From: Lachnospiraceae bacterium
GTDB lineage: Bacteria > Bacillota > Clostridia > Lachnospirales > Lachnospiraceae
Assembly: GCA_900772685.1 (NCBI GenBank)
Contig: CAAGRP010000046.1
Coordinates: forward strand, 1 to 5,678
DNA: 5,678 nucleotides
Direction of reading: 5' to 3'
Part shown: piece after piece, positions 1 through 5,639 of the stretch
How the letters are laid out: each line of letters begins with the position of its first letter
Position numbering within the stretch: the first letter of the stretch is position 1
The notes under the pieces: generated by a model
Seen by the model: the letters and a program-made list of their open reading frames with translations, nothing else
Told to the model about the DNA's origin: nothing
Database searches by the model: none
Program-made: the position numbers and the translations under genes

Positions 1-1170
1 CTTGTAGAGCTCAACATCCCGCAGCCTAAGGGTCAGGCCGTAACAAAGATAGAGGACGGAGTCGCAGCTGCGGCAAGGATAGGATATCCTGTACTCGTGC
101 GTCCTTCGTTCGTACTCGGCGGAAGGGCAATGCAGATCGTTGCAAACGAGGAGCAGCTCAGACATTATCTTAAGACAGCCGTTGAGATAGATGAAGACAA
201 GCCGGTCCTTGTAGATAAATATATCAAGGGTAAAGAGGTAGAGGTCGATGCCGTATGTGACGGAAAGGACGTATTTGTTCCCGGAATAATGGAGCTTGTC
301 GAGAGAACAGGTATCCACTCGGGTGACTCTATCTCGGTATATCCGTCCTTCAGCCTTTCACAGAAGGTTAAGGATACGATCCTTGAGTATACTAAGAAGC
401 TCGGACTCGGAATCGGCATCATCGGACTTTACAACATACAGTTCATTGTCGATAAAGAAGAAAATGTTTACATAATAGAGGTTAACCCTCGTTCTTCAAG
501 AACGGTTCCGTTCCTTTCAAAGGCTACGGGATATTCACTTGCCGATATCGCAACACTCGTGATAATCGGAAAGAGCCTCAAGGAGCAGGGCTTGACAGAG
601 GTCTATCCAAAGGAGAAGGAGCGCTGCTACGTAAAATGTCCGGCATTCTCATTCTCAAAGCTCAAGGGACTCGATGCATATCTTTCACCTGAGATGAAGT
701 CAACAGGTGAGGCGATAGGCTATGACAACAAGAGAAACAGGGCACTTTTCAAAGCCATGCAGGCAGCGGGAATGAAGCTTCGCCAGTACGGAACGGTATT
801 TGCTACGATAGCGGATACCGATAAAGAAGAGGCACTTCCTCTTGTAAGAAGATTCTATAACTTAGGCTTTAATATCGAGGCTACGGAGGGAACAGCCGAA
901 TTCCTTAAAAAGCACGGAATAAGAACAAGGGTAAAGAAGAAACTCAGCGAGGGAAATTCAGATCTTCTGGATTCTATCCGCCAGGGTTATATCACATATA
1001 TCATCAACACCAGAGATGTACAGAGCGAGGACACGATGTCGGACGGACATGAGATAAGACAGTGTGCGGTAGAAAATAACGTTACGGTACTCACATCTCT
1101 TGATACGGTCAAGGCTCTTCTCGATGTTCTTGATGAGATAACACTTACGGTTTCAACTATTGATTCATAA
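1..1170 (+). CDS. carB: Carbamoyl-phosphate synthase large subunit, C-terminal part (5' end outside window)
   Basis: The reading frame is open from base 1, so this is the last ~389 residues of a protein that is normally ~1070 aa; the GTG at 97 is internal and not a start. CarB uses glutamine-derived ammonia, bicarbonate and 2 ATP to make carbamoyl phosphate, the first step of pyrimidine (and arginine) synthesis, in a cytosolic complex with CarA. Numbering from the window edge, the second ATP-grasp half shows RPSFVLGGRAM (34-44), HSGDS (106-110) and the metal/ATP-binding EVNPRSSRTVPF (160-171). The C-terminal MGS-like regulatory domain covers about 263-389, with ATEGTA, a Lys-rich KKKLSEG and YIINT. 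These match segments that bind UMP in the E. coli enzyme, so feedback by UMP is likely (inference). carA presumably lies upstream. The pyrimidine-operon setting suggests this is the pyrimidine-dedicated CPS if the genome has two. Confidence 0.97.
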   Translation, partial: LVELNIPQPKGQAVTKIEDGVAAAARIGYPVLVRPSFVLGGRAMQIVANEEQLRHYLKTAVEIDEDKPVLVDKYIKGKEVEVDAVCDGKDVFVPGIMELVERTGIHSGDSISVYPSFSLSQKVKDTILEYTKKLGLGIGIIGLYNIQFIVDKEENVYIIEVNPRSSRTVPFLSKATGYSLADIATLVIIGKSLKEQGLTEVYPKEKERCYVKCPAFSFSKLKGLDAYLSPEMKSTGEAIGYDNKRNRALFKAMQAAGMKLRQYGTVFATIADTDKEEALPLVRRFYNLGFNIEATEGTAEFLKKHGIRTRVKKKLSEGNSDLLDSIRQGYITYIINTRDVQSEDTMSDGHEIRQCAVENNVTVLTSLDTVKALLDVLDEITLTVSTIDS

Positions 1171-1174
1171 GGAG
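1169..1174 (+). promoter_or_regulatory. Ribosome binding site for pyrK, unusually long spacing
   Basis: AAGGAG overlaps the carB stop codon and lies 14 nt before the pyrK ATG, longer than the 5-10 nt seen for every other gene here. A second purine stretch, GAAGG (1181-1185), is only 3 nt from the ATG. The ATG at 1189 is the only usable start between the in-frame TAA at 1168 and the conserved N-terminus, so the start is secure even though the site is suboptimal. Weaker initiation, or dependence on ribosomes finishing carB, is possible (inference). Confidence 0.6.
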
Positions 1175-1188
1175 ATCACCGAAGGATA

Positions 1189-1923
1189 ATGCTTCAGGAT
1201 AAATATAAGATTTCAGAAAACGGTAAAATAGCACCCTGCGTGTTTAAAATGATACTTAAGGGAAATACCGGAGCCTTTACGGCTCCGGGACAGTTCCTTA
1301 ACATAAAGATAGACGGATTGTTTTTAAGAAGACCGATCTCTTTATGTGATCTGAACGGGGACGAGCTTACTATCATATACAAGGTCGTAGGAAAAGGCAC
1401 AGAGGTGCTTTCGGGAATGAAAGCAGGAGAGGAGCTCGATATACTTACAGGGCTCGGAAACGGCTATGACTTGACTCTTTCGGGAGACAGACCGCTTCTT
1501 ATAGGAGGCGGAGTCGGAGTGCCGCCGATGTATCTTCTTGCAAAGCGCTTAAGAGAGCAAAATAAAGAAGTAAGCGTGATACTGGGATTTAATACCGTCT
1601 CGGAGCTGTTTTTTGAAGATGAATTCAAAAAGCTCGGATGCAGGGTGTATGTTACAACGGCAGACGGAAGCTATGGAGTAAAAGGCTTTGTTACGGATGC
1701 GCTTACAAACGACTATACCTATGTATATTCCTGCGGACCCGAACCGATGCTGAAGGCTCTTTACAGAACTATCAAAACATCCGGACAGTTCAGCTTTGAG
1801 GAGAGGATGGGCTGCGGCTTCGGAGCCTGCATGGGCTGCACCTGCAAAACGATAACAGGCTATAAACGTATCTGCAAGGACGGACCCGTCCTTAAAAAGG
1901 AGGAAATATTATGGGAAGACTGA
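1189..1923 (+). CDS. pyrK: Dihydroorotate dehydrogenase B, electron-transfer subunit (FAD, [2Fe-2S])
   Basis: PyrK passes electrons from the FMN of PyrD through a [2Fe-2S] cluster and FAD to NAD+, making orotate synthesis independent of quinones or fumarate. The 244-aa length is close to known PyrK proteins (~255-262). The N-terminal ferredoxin-reductase-like FAD domain has RRPIS (47-51). The NAD-binding domain has GGGVGVPP (106-113) and CGPEPM (182-187). The C-terminal cluster motif is C209-x4-C214-x2-C217-x11-C229, with an extra Cys at 219. The spacing before the last Cys is a little shorter than the 14 residues I recall for Lactococcus PyrK. The gene begins 18 nt after carB and its last 13 nt overlap pyrD, which fits the 1:1 PyrK2PyrD2 complex. 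The adjacent class 1B pyrD makes confusion with other ferredoxin-NADP reductase-like proteins (e.g. sulfide dehydrogenase subunit B, HydG) unlikely. Confidence 0.96.
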   Translation: MLQDKYKISENGKIAPCVFKMILKGNTGAFTAPGQFLNIKIDGLFLRRPISLCDLNGDELTIIYKVVGKGTEVLSGMKAGEELDILTGLGNGYDLTLSGDRPLLIGGGVGVPPMYLLAKRLREQNKEVSVILGFNTVSELFFEDEFKKLGCRVYVTTADGSYGVKGFVTDALTNDYTYVYSCGPEPMLKALYRTIKTSGQFSFEERMGCGFGACMGCTCKTITGYKRICKDGPVLKKEEILWED

Positions 1924-2837
1924 GCACAGAGCTTTGCGGCATTTCTCTTGATAATCCTGTTATCCCGGCATCGGGAACCTTCGGATACGGATATGAGTTT
2001 GCAGAGCTTTACGATATAAACATCCTCGGAACATTCTCGTTTAAGGGAACCACAAAGGACGAGAGATACGGAAATCCTACACCGAGGATATCGGAAACAC
2101 CGTCGGGAATGCTTAATTCGGTAGGACTTCAGAATCCCGGAGTGGAAAAGGTAATAAAAAACGAGCTTCCGAAGCTTAAAAAATGCTTTAATAAGCCGGT
2201 AATGGCAAATGTCAGCGGATTTTCAATCGATGATTATGCTTATACCTGTGAAAAGCTTGATAAAGAGGAGCAGGTAGGCTGGCTTGAGGTAAATATCAGC
2301 TGTCCCAATGTCCACGGCGGCGGAATGGCCTTCGGAACAGATAAGGATGAAGCCGCAAAGGTCGTAAAGGCGGTAAAGGCAGTTACGACAAAGCCGGTAA
2401 TAATAAAGCTTTCACCAAATGTCACGGACATTGCGTCTATCGCAAAGGCGTGCGAGGATGCGGGCGCGGACGGCATCAGCCTTATCAATACTATCCTCGG
2501 AATGAACATAGACATAATGAAAAGAAAGCCGATACTTGCAAATAACATGGGCGGACTTTCGGGCCCCGCGGTATTTCCGGTGGCCTTGAGAATGGTATAT
2601 CAGACTGCAAAGGCGGTTAATATACCTGTTATCGGCATGGGCGGAGTTTCCTGTGCGGAAGACGTGATAAAGATGATGCTTGCCGGAGCGTCGGCTGTAG
2701 AGGTCGGTGCGGCAAACCTTGCTGATCCTTTCGTATGCAAAAAGATCATTGAAGAGCTTCCGAAGGTAATGGATAAATATAAAATAGACAATTTAAAGGA
2801 TATCATAGGAGGAGTCAAGCTATGGGGAGAGATGTGA
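1911..2837 (+). CDS. pyrD: Dihydroorotate dehydrogenase, class 1B catalytic subunit (FMN)
   Basis: PyrD oxidises dihydroorotate to orotate on FMN in the cytosol and hands the electrons to PyrK. The 308-aa product is full length and a single TIM barrel. Visible landmarks are the N-terminal NPVIPASGTFGYG (15-27), FKGTT (44-48, flavin/substrate Lys45), the substrate loop NSVGLQNPG (69-77), and NISCPNVHGGG (128-138) with Cys131 as the expected catalytic base. Cys rather than Ser marks class 1. Further along are IKLSPN (165-170), GGLSGPA (214-220) and the phosphate-binding GMGG (242-245). The neighbouring pyrK identifies type 1B rather than the fumarate-dependent 1A. AAAGGAGG at 1896-1903 sits 7 nt before the ATG, inside the end of pyrK, and the 13-nt overlap suggests translational coupling. 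There is no N-terminal membrane segment, unlike class 2 enzymes. Confidence 0.97.
   Translation: MGRLSTELCGISLDNPVIPASGTFGYGYEFAELYDINILGTFSFKGTTKDERYGNPTPRISETPSGMLNSVGLQNPGVEKVIKNELPKLKKCFNKPVMANVSGFSIDDYAYTCEKLDKEEQVGWLEVNISCPNVHGGGMAFGTDKDEAAKVVKAVKAVTTKPVIIKLSPNVTDIASIAKACEDAGADGISLINTILGMNIDIMKRKPILANNMGGLSGPAVFPVALRMVYQTAKAVNIPVIGMGGVSCAEDVIKMMLAGASAVEVGAANLADPFVCKKIIEELPKVMDKYKIDNLKDIIGGVKLWGEM
2807..2812 (+). promoter_or_regulatory. Ribosome binding site deciding the pyrF start
   Basis: AGGAGG lies within the last codons of pyrD, 9 nt before the ATG at 2822. This supports that ATG over the in-frame GTG at 2834 (codon 5), which would leave about 21 nt of spacing. The choice makes pyrF overlap pyrD by 16 nt. 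Confidence 0.75.
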
Positions 2838-3520
2838 TCGTAGCCTGCGACTTTTCGAGCGCAGAGGAAACACTTGGATTTTTGGATAAATTTAAAGAGG
2901 AAAAGCCGTTCGTAAAGATCGGAATGGAGCTTTTTTATGCAGCAGGCCCGGAGATCGTAAAAACACTCAAGGCACGCGGACATAAGATCTTTCTGGATCT
3001 CAAGCTTCATGACATTCCGAACACGGTAAAAAAGGCAATGCATGTTCTTTCAGGCCTTGATGTGGACATATGCAATGTCCATGCGGCAGGAACCGGAAGG
3101 ATGATGCAGGCAGCACTTGAGGGTGCAAAGAGACCCGACGGTACAAGACCTCTTGTTATAGCTGTTACACAGCTTACATCGACCGATCAGGAAACAATGG
3201 AGAAGGATATCCTTATACATGAGCCGATCGCTGATGTAGTCATGAAATATGCAAAGACTACAAAAGAGGCGGGACTTGACGGAATAGTGTGCTCACCGCT
3301 TGAGGCAGGAAAGGTACATGAGGTCTGCGGAAAAGATTTTATAACAGTGACCCCGGGTGTACGTTTTGCCGACGGAGACAAGGGTGATCAGAAGAGAGTT
3401 ATGACACCTGAGGAAGCAAAGAAGATAGGCTCCGACTATATCGTAGTCGGAAGACCGATAACACGGGCTGAAGATCCTGTAGCCGCTTACAGAAGATGCG
3501 TAAGTGAGTTTGTGGGTTAA
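2822..3520 (+). CDS. pyrF: Orotidine 5'-phosphate decarboxylase
   Basis: PyrF decarboxylates OMP to UMP, the last step of the pathway, as a cytosolic TIM-barrel dimer. The product is 232 aa, close to the ~239 of Bacillus PyrF, so it belongs to the short bacterial group and not the longer (~270-300 aa) second family. The active-site set is complete: Asp10 in VACDF, Lys32 in VKIG, the signature DLKLHDIPNTV (59-69) with the catalytic Asp59-Lys61-Asp64 array, TPGVR (177-181) in the phosphate-gripper region, and VVGRPI (208-213) with the phosphate-binding Arg211. It overlaps pyrD by 16 nt in another frame. Its position before pyrE means the final two enzymes are encoded in reverse order of reaction, as is common. 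No anomalies are seen. Confidence 0.97.
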   Translation: MGRDVIVACDFSSAEETLGFLDKFKEEKPFVKIGMELFYAAGPEIVKTLKARGHKIFLDLKLHDIPNTVKKAMHVLSGLDVDICNVHAAGTGRMMQAALEGAKRPDGTRPLVIAVTQLTSTDQETMEKDILIHEPIADVVMKYAKTTKEAGLDGIVCSPLEAGKVHEVCGKDFITVTPGVRFADGDKGDQKRVMTPEEAKKIGSDYIVVGRPITRAEDPVAAYRRCVSEFVG

Positions 3521-3546
3521 ATAGATTCAATTTATAGGAGGACTTT

Positions 3547-4191
3547 ATGGAAACAAAGAAATTGATAGCATCAGACCTTCTTTCGATACAGGCGGTATTT
3601 TTCCGTCCGGACGAGCCGTTCACATGGGCAAGCGGGATCAAAAGCCCGGTATACTGCGATAACAGACTTACACTTACCGCTCCAAAGGTAAGAGATGATG
3701 TTGAAAATGCGATCGCAGAGGTTATTAAAGAGAATTATCCCAAGGCAGAGGTCCTTATGGGAACATCTACAGCAGGTATTGCACATGCAGCTATCACGGC
3801 TCATATAATGGGACTTCCTATGGGTTATGTAAGATCGGGACATAAAGATCACGGCAGACAGAATCAGATAGAAGGCCGCCTTGAAAAAGGACAGAAGGTA
3901 GTTGTTGTTGAGGACCTTATCTCAACCGGCGGAAGCGTTATCGAGGTGGTAAATGTTCTTCGTGAGGCGGGAGCTGATGTACTTGGAGTAGTTTCTATCT
4001 TTACATACGGAATGAAAAAAGGTCTCGACAGACTTGCTGAGGCAAATATCAAAAACATATCTCTTACAGACTTTGACTGCATCGCAGAGGTTGCATCGGA
4101 GCAGGGCTATATCAAGCCGGAGGATGTTAAGAGACTCATAGATTTCAGAAACAATCCATCTGATGAAAGCTGGATCGGAGGCGCAAAATGA
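3547..4191 (+). CDS. pyrE: Orotate phosphoribosyltransferase
   Basis: PyrE joins orotate and PRPP to form OMP and pyrophosphate. At 214 aa it matches known bacterial PyrE (~213-216 aa). The type I PRT fold shows the PRPP-binding signature VVVVEDLISTGGS (118-130), with acidic residues Glu122-Asp123. The flexible catalytic loop (96-103, RSGHKDHG) supplies Arg96, Lys100 and His102. Ser97 stands where E. coli has Lys100, a change I recall as usual in Firmicutes. TASG-like WASGIKSPVYCD (27-38) is near the orotate/PRPP site. The gene follows pyrF after 26 nt, the largest intergenic gap within the operon. AGGAGG (3536-3541) is 5 nt before the ATG, so this is the one internal gene boundary with its own non-coding leader. 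The stop codon is shared with the pyrB start as ATGA. Confidence 0.97.
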   Translation: METKKLIASDLLSIQAVFFRPDEPFTWASGIKSPVYCDNRLTLTAPKVRDDVENAIAEVIKENYPKAEVLMGTSTAGIAHAAITAHIMGLPMGYVRSGHKDHGRQNQIEGRLEKGQKVVVVEDLISTGGSVIEVVNVLREAGADVLGVVSIFTYGMKKGLDRLAEANIKNISLTDFDCIAEVASEQGYIKPEDVKRLIDFRNNPSDESWIGGAK

Positions 4192-5108
4192 GAAGCGTTA
4201 TAGATGTACTGGATCTTACCACGCAGGAACTTGATGAGTTGATCGCAACGGCGTGTGACATAATAGAAAACCCGGCTAAGTATTCGGAGGTGTGTCACGG
4301 AAAGAAGCTGGCTACGCTTTTCTTTGAGCCGTCGACAAGAACAAGACTCAGCTTTGAAGCTGCGATGTATGAGCTCGGAGGAAATGTACTCTCGGTTTCC
4401 AGCAGCCAGTCATCATCCGCAAGCAAGGGTGAGAGCGTTGCCGATACCGCAAAGGTAGTAAGCTGCTATGCGGACATCATCGCTATGAGGCATCCGAAAG
4501 AGGGTGCACCGTATGTGGCATCAATAAATGCTTCGGTCCCTGTTATAAATGCAGGTGACGGCGGACACAACCATCCTACACAGACACTTGCCGACCTTCT
4601 TACCATATATCGTGAGAAGGGAAGATTCGACGACCTGACGATAGGCTTCTGCGGAGACCTTAAATTCGGACGTACGGTACACTCGCTCTTAAATGCGATG
4701 TCCAGATACAAAAACATAAAGGTGGTTCTTATCTCACCTGACGAGCTTAAGCTTCCGGGATATGAAAGGAGCATGCTCGATGAAAAGAACATCACTTACA
4801 AGGAAACGACAAACCTTTTAGAGGTTATGCCGGAGCTGGATATCCTTTACATGACAAGGGTGCAGAAGGAGAGGTTCTTCAACGAGGAGGATTACCTAAG
4901 ACTCAAGGACAGCTATATACTTGAGCCTAAGAAGCTTGAGAATGCAAAGAAGGACCTTGCAATACTCCATCCGCTTCCGAGGGTAAATGAGATCAGTGTT
5001 GCTATCGACAAGGATCCGAGAGCCTGCTACTTCAAACAGGTACTGAACGGAAAATACATGAGAATGGCACTTATCATGAAACTTCTTAAGGAGGCAGGAA
5101 AGATATGA
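4188..5108 (+). CDS. pyrB: Aspartate carbamoyltransferase, catalytic subunit
   Basis: PyrB condenses carbamoyl phosphate with aspartate to give carbamoyl-aspartate, the first committed pyrimidine step. The 306-aa product is full length (about 304-311 in homologues). The N-terminal carbamoyl-phosphate domain has FFEPSTRTRLSFE (45-57). The 80s loop is very Ser-rich (69-79), ends in Lys80-Gly-Glu, and is the part contributed to the neighbouring subunit's active site. Arg101 and HNHPTQ (127-132) follow. The aspartate domain has GDLKFGRTVHS (156-166), TRVQKERF (223-230) and HPLPR (261-265). These distinguish it from ornithine carbamoyltransferase, as does the adjacent pyrI. The start overlaps pyrE by 4 nt (ATGA), with GGAGG (4177-4181) 6 nt upstream. 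It probably forms trimers assembled with PyrI dimers into a regulated holoenzyme (inference from gene pairing). Confidence 0.97.
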   Translation: MRSVIDVLDLTTQELDELIATACDIIENPAKYSEVCHGKKLATLFFEPSTRTRLSFEAAMYELGGNVLSVSSSQSSSASKGESVADTAKVVSCYADIIAMRHPKEGAPYVASINASVPVINAGDGGHNHPTQTLADLLTIYREKGRFDDLTIGFCGDLKFGRTVHSLLNAMSRYKNIKVVLISPDELKLPGYERSMLDEKNITYKETTNLLEVMPELDILYMTRVQKERFFNEEDYLRLKDSYILEPKKLENAKKDLAILHPLPRVNEISVAIDKDPRACYFKQVLNGKYMRMALIMKLLKEAGKI

Positions 5109-5521
5109 ATATAGATTCTATTCAGAATGGTATTGTTATAGATCATATATCCGCAGGTCAGGGAATGAAGCTTTATGAGCTTCTCGACCTTGAAGATCTT
5201 GACTGCTCGGTGGCACTTATCAAAAATGTCGCAAGCAAAAAGCTCGGCAGAAAGGATATCATCAAGATAGATGCACAGATCCCTGTGAATCTCGACATCA
5301 TAGGATATGTCGATCCTGACGCTACGGTAAATATCATCAGGGATGGCGTACTTGTCGAGAAGAAAGGGATAAAGCTTCCCGAAAGGCTCACAAATGTCCT
5401 TAAATGCAAGAATCCGAGATGCATAACATCGACTGAGCAGGAGCTTGATCATGTGTTCAAGCTGATGGATCCGGCAAAGAAGATATACAGATGTATATAC
5501 TGTGAGGCGAGGTCCAAATAA
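5105..5521 (+). CDS. pyrI: Aspartate carbamoyltransferase, regulatory subunit
   Basis: PyrI binds nucleotides (CTP, UTP, ATP in homologues) and transmits feedback control to PyrB. The 138-aa product is shorter than E. coli PyrI (153 aa) by a few residues at each end. The N-terminal allosteric domain keeps residues aligned by eye with the E. coli effector site: Asp13-His14 in VIDH, Lys54 in GRKDIIKID (48-56) and Lys86 ahead of LPER (91-94). The C-terminal zinc domain has C101-x4-C106-x23-C130-x2-C133, the same spacing as the E. coli ligands (109, 114, 138, 141), so zinc binding and PyrB contact should be intact. The start overlaps pyrB by 4 nt (ATGA), with AAGGAGG (5088-5094) 10 nt upstream inside pyrB. 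It is the last gene of the operon; the terminator stem begins 24 nt after its stop. Confidence 0.96.
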   Translation: MNIDSIQNGIVIDHISAGQGMKLYELLDLEDLDCSVALIKNVASKKLGRKDIIKIDAQIPVNLDIIGYVDPDATVNIIRDGVLVEKKGIKLPERLTNVLKCKNPRCITSTEQELDHVFKLMDPAKKIYRCIYCEARSK

Positions 5522-5541
5522 AATATAGTTAAAACAAAGTA

Positions 5542-5587
5542 GTAAGCCGAAAGAATACTCCTTCGGGACCGTTGGCACTTAGCTTAC
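5542..5587 (+). other. Candidate pseudoknot or alternative pairing within the terminator RNA
   Basis: GTAAGC at 5542-5547 is exactly complementary to GCTTAC at 5582-5587, which fills most of the apical loop (5579-5587) of the inner hairpin. The first three pairs (5542-5544 with 5585-5587) could form together with the terminator as a pseudoknot. The full six would displace the first three pairs of the terminator's 5' arm. A further short hairpin, 5547-5551 with 5562-5566, could form early in transcription. I do not recognise a known riboswitch or RNA family; a 6-nt match could be chance, so function is speculative. Confidence 0.35.
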
Positions 5588-5639
5588 GTGTCGGCGCTGC
5601 AGGATGTCCCTCAGAGAGTATGTCTTTCGGCTCTTTTTT
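5545..5639 (+). terminator. Branched intrinsic (rho-independent) terminator of the pyr operon
   Basis: The outer stem pairs 5545-5554 with 5623-5632 (10 perfect base pairs, AGCCGAAAGA with TCTTTCGGCT). It continues as 5555-5560 with 5616-5621 (6 pairs), leaving one bulged G at 5622. A T-run follows at once (5634-5639, then GTTTT), the classic arrangement for termination on the + strand. Unlike an ordinary terminator, the interior is not a short loop. Across an internal loop, GGGAC (5565-5569) pairs with GTCCC (5606-5610). Stacked on it is a 9-pair helix, 5570-5578 with 5588-5596 (three G-T pairs), closing a 9-nt loop. A 9-nt one-sided bulge lies at 5597-5605. On the opposite strand the tail beyond the stem is T-rich but interrupted, so bidirectional function would be weak at best. 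Confidence 0.9.

Noticed and set aside
97..99. GTG as the start of carB
   Set aside because: The same frame is open back to base 1 and encodes conserved CarB sequence before this codon, so it is an internal Val; the gene is cut by the window edge.
2600..3043. 147-codon open frame on the - strand across the pyrD/pyrF junction
   Set aside because: It is antisense to conserved catalytic segments of pyrD and pyrF, and its translation resembles no protein I know.
3510..3536. Possible internal promoter before pyrE (TTGTGG - 15 nt - TTTATA)
   Set aside because: The -35 is poor, the spacing is short, and transcription would start in or after the ribosome binding site. The 26-nt AT-rich gap is enough to explain the resemblance.
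3832..3858. Loss of a catalytic lysine in the PyrE flexible loop
   Set aside because: Arg96, Lys100 and His102 match E. coli Arg99, Lys103 and His105. The Ser at the E. coli Lys100 position is, as I recall, also found in Bacillus-type PyrE.
4392..4430. Ser-rich stretch in PyrB as a low-complexity insertion
   Set aside because: It aligns in position and length with the 80s loop of ATCase (ending in Lys-Gly-Glu), which is naturally Ser-rich in many homologues.
5027..5578. 183-codon open frame on the - strand across pyrI and the terminator
   Set aside because: It lies opposite well-conserved pyrB/pyrI sequence, includes part of the terminator stem, and has no recognisable domain. It is a shadow of the real genes.
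5545..5632. Known riboswitch or self-cleaving ribozyme (glycine, SAM, SAH, hammerhead, twister, pistol considered)
   Set aside because: Short resemblances exist (e.g. CCGAAGGAG on the - strand, GGCGCTGC on the + strand), but the full conserved cores and order of helices are not present as far as I can tell by eye.
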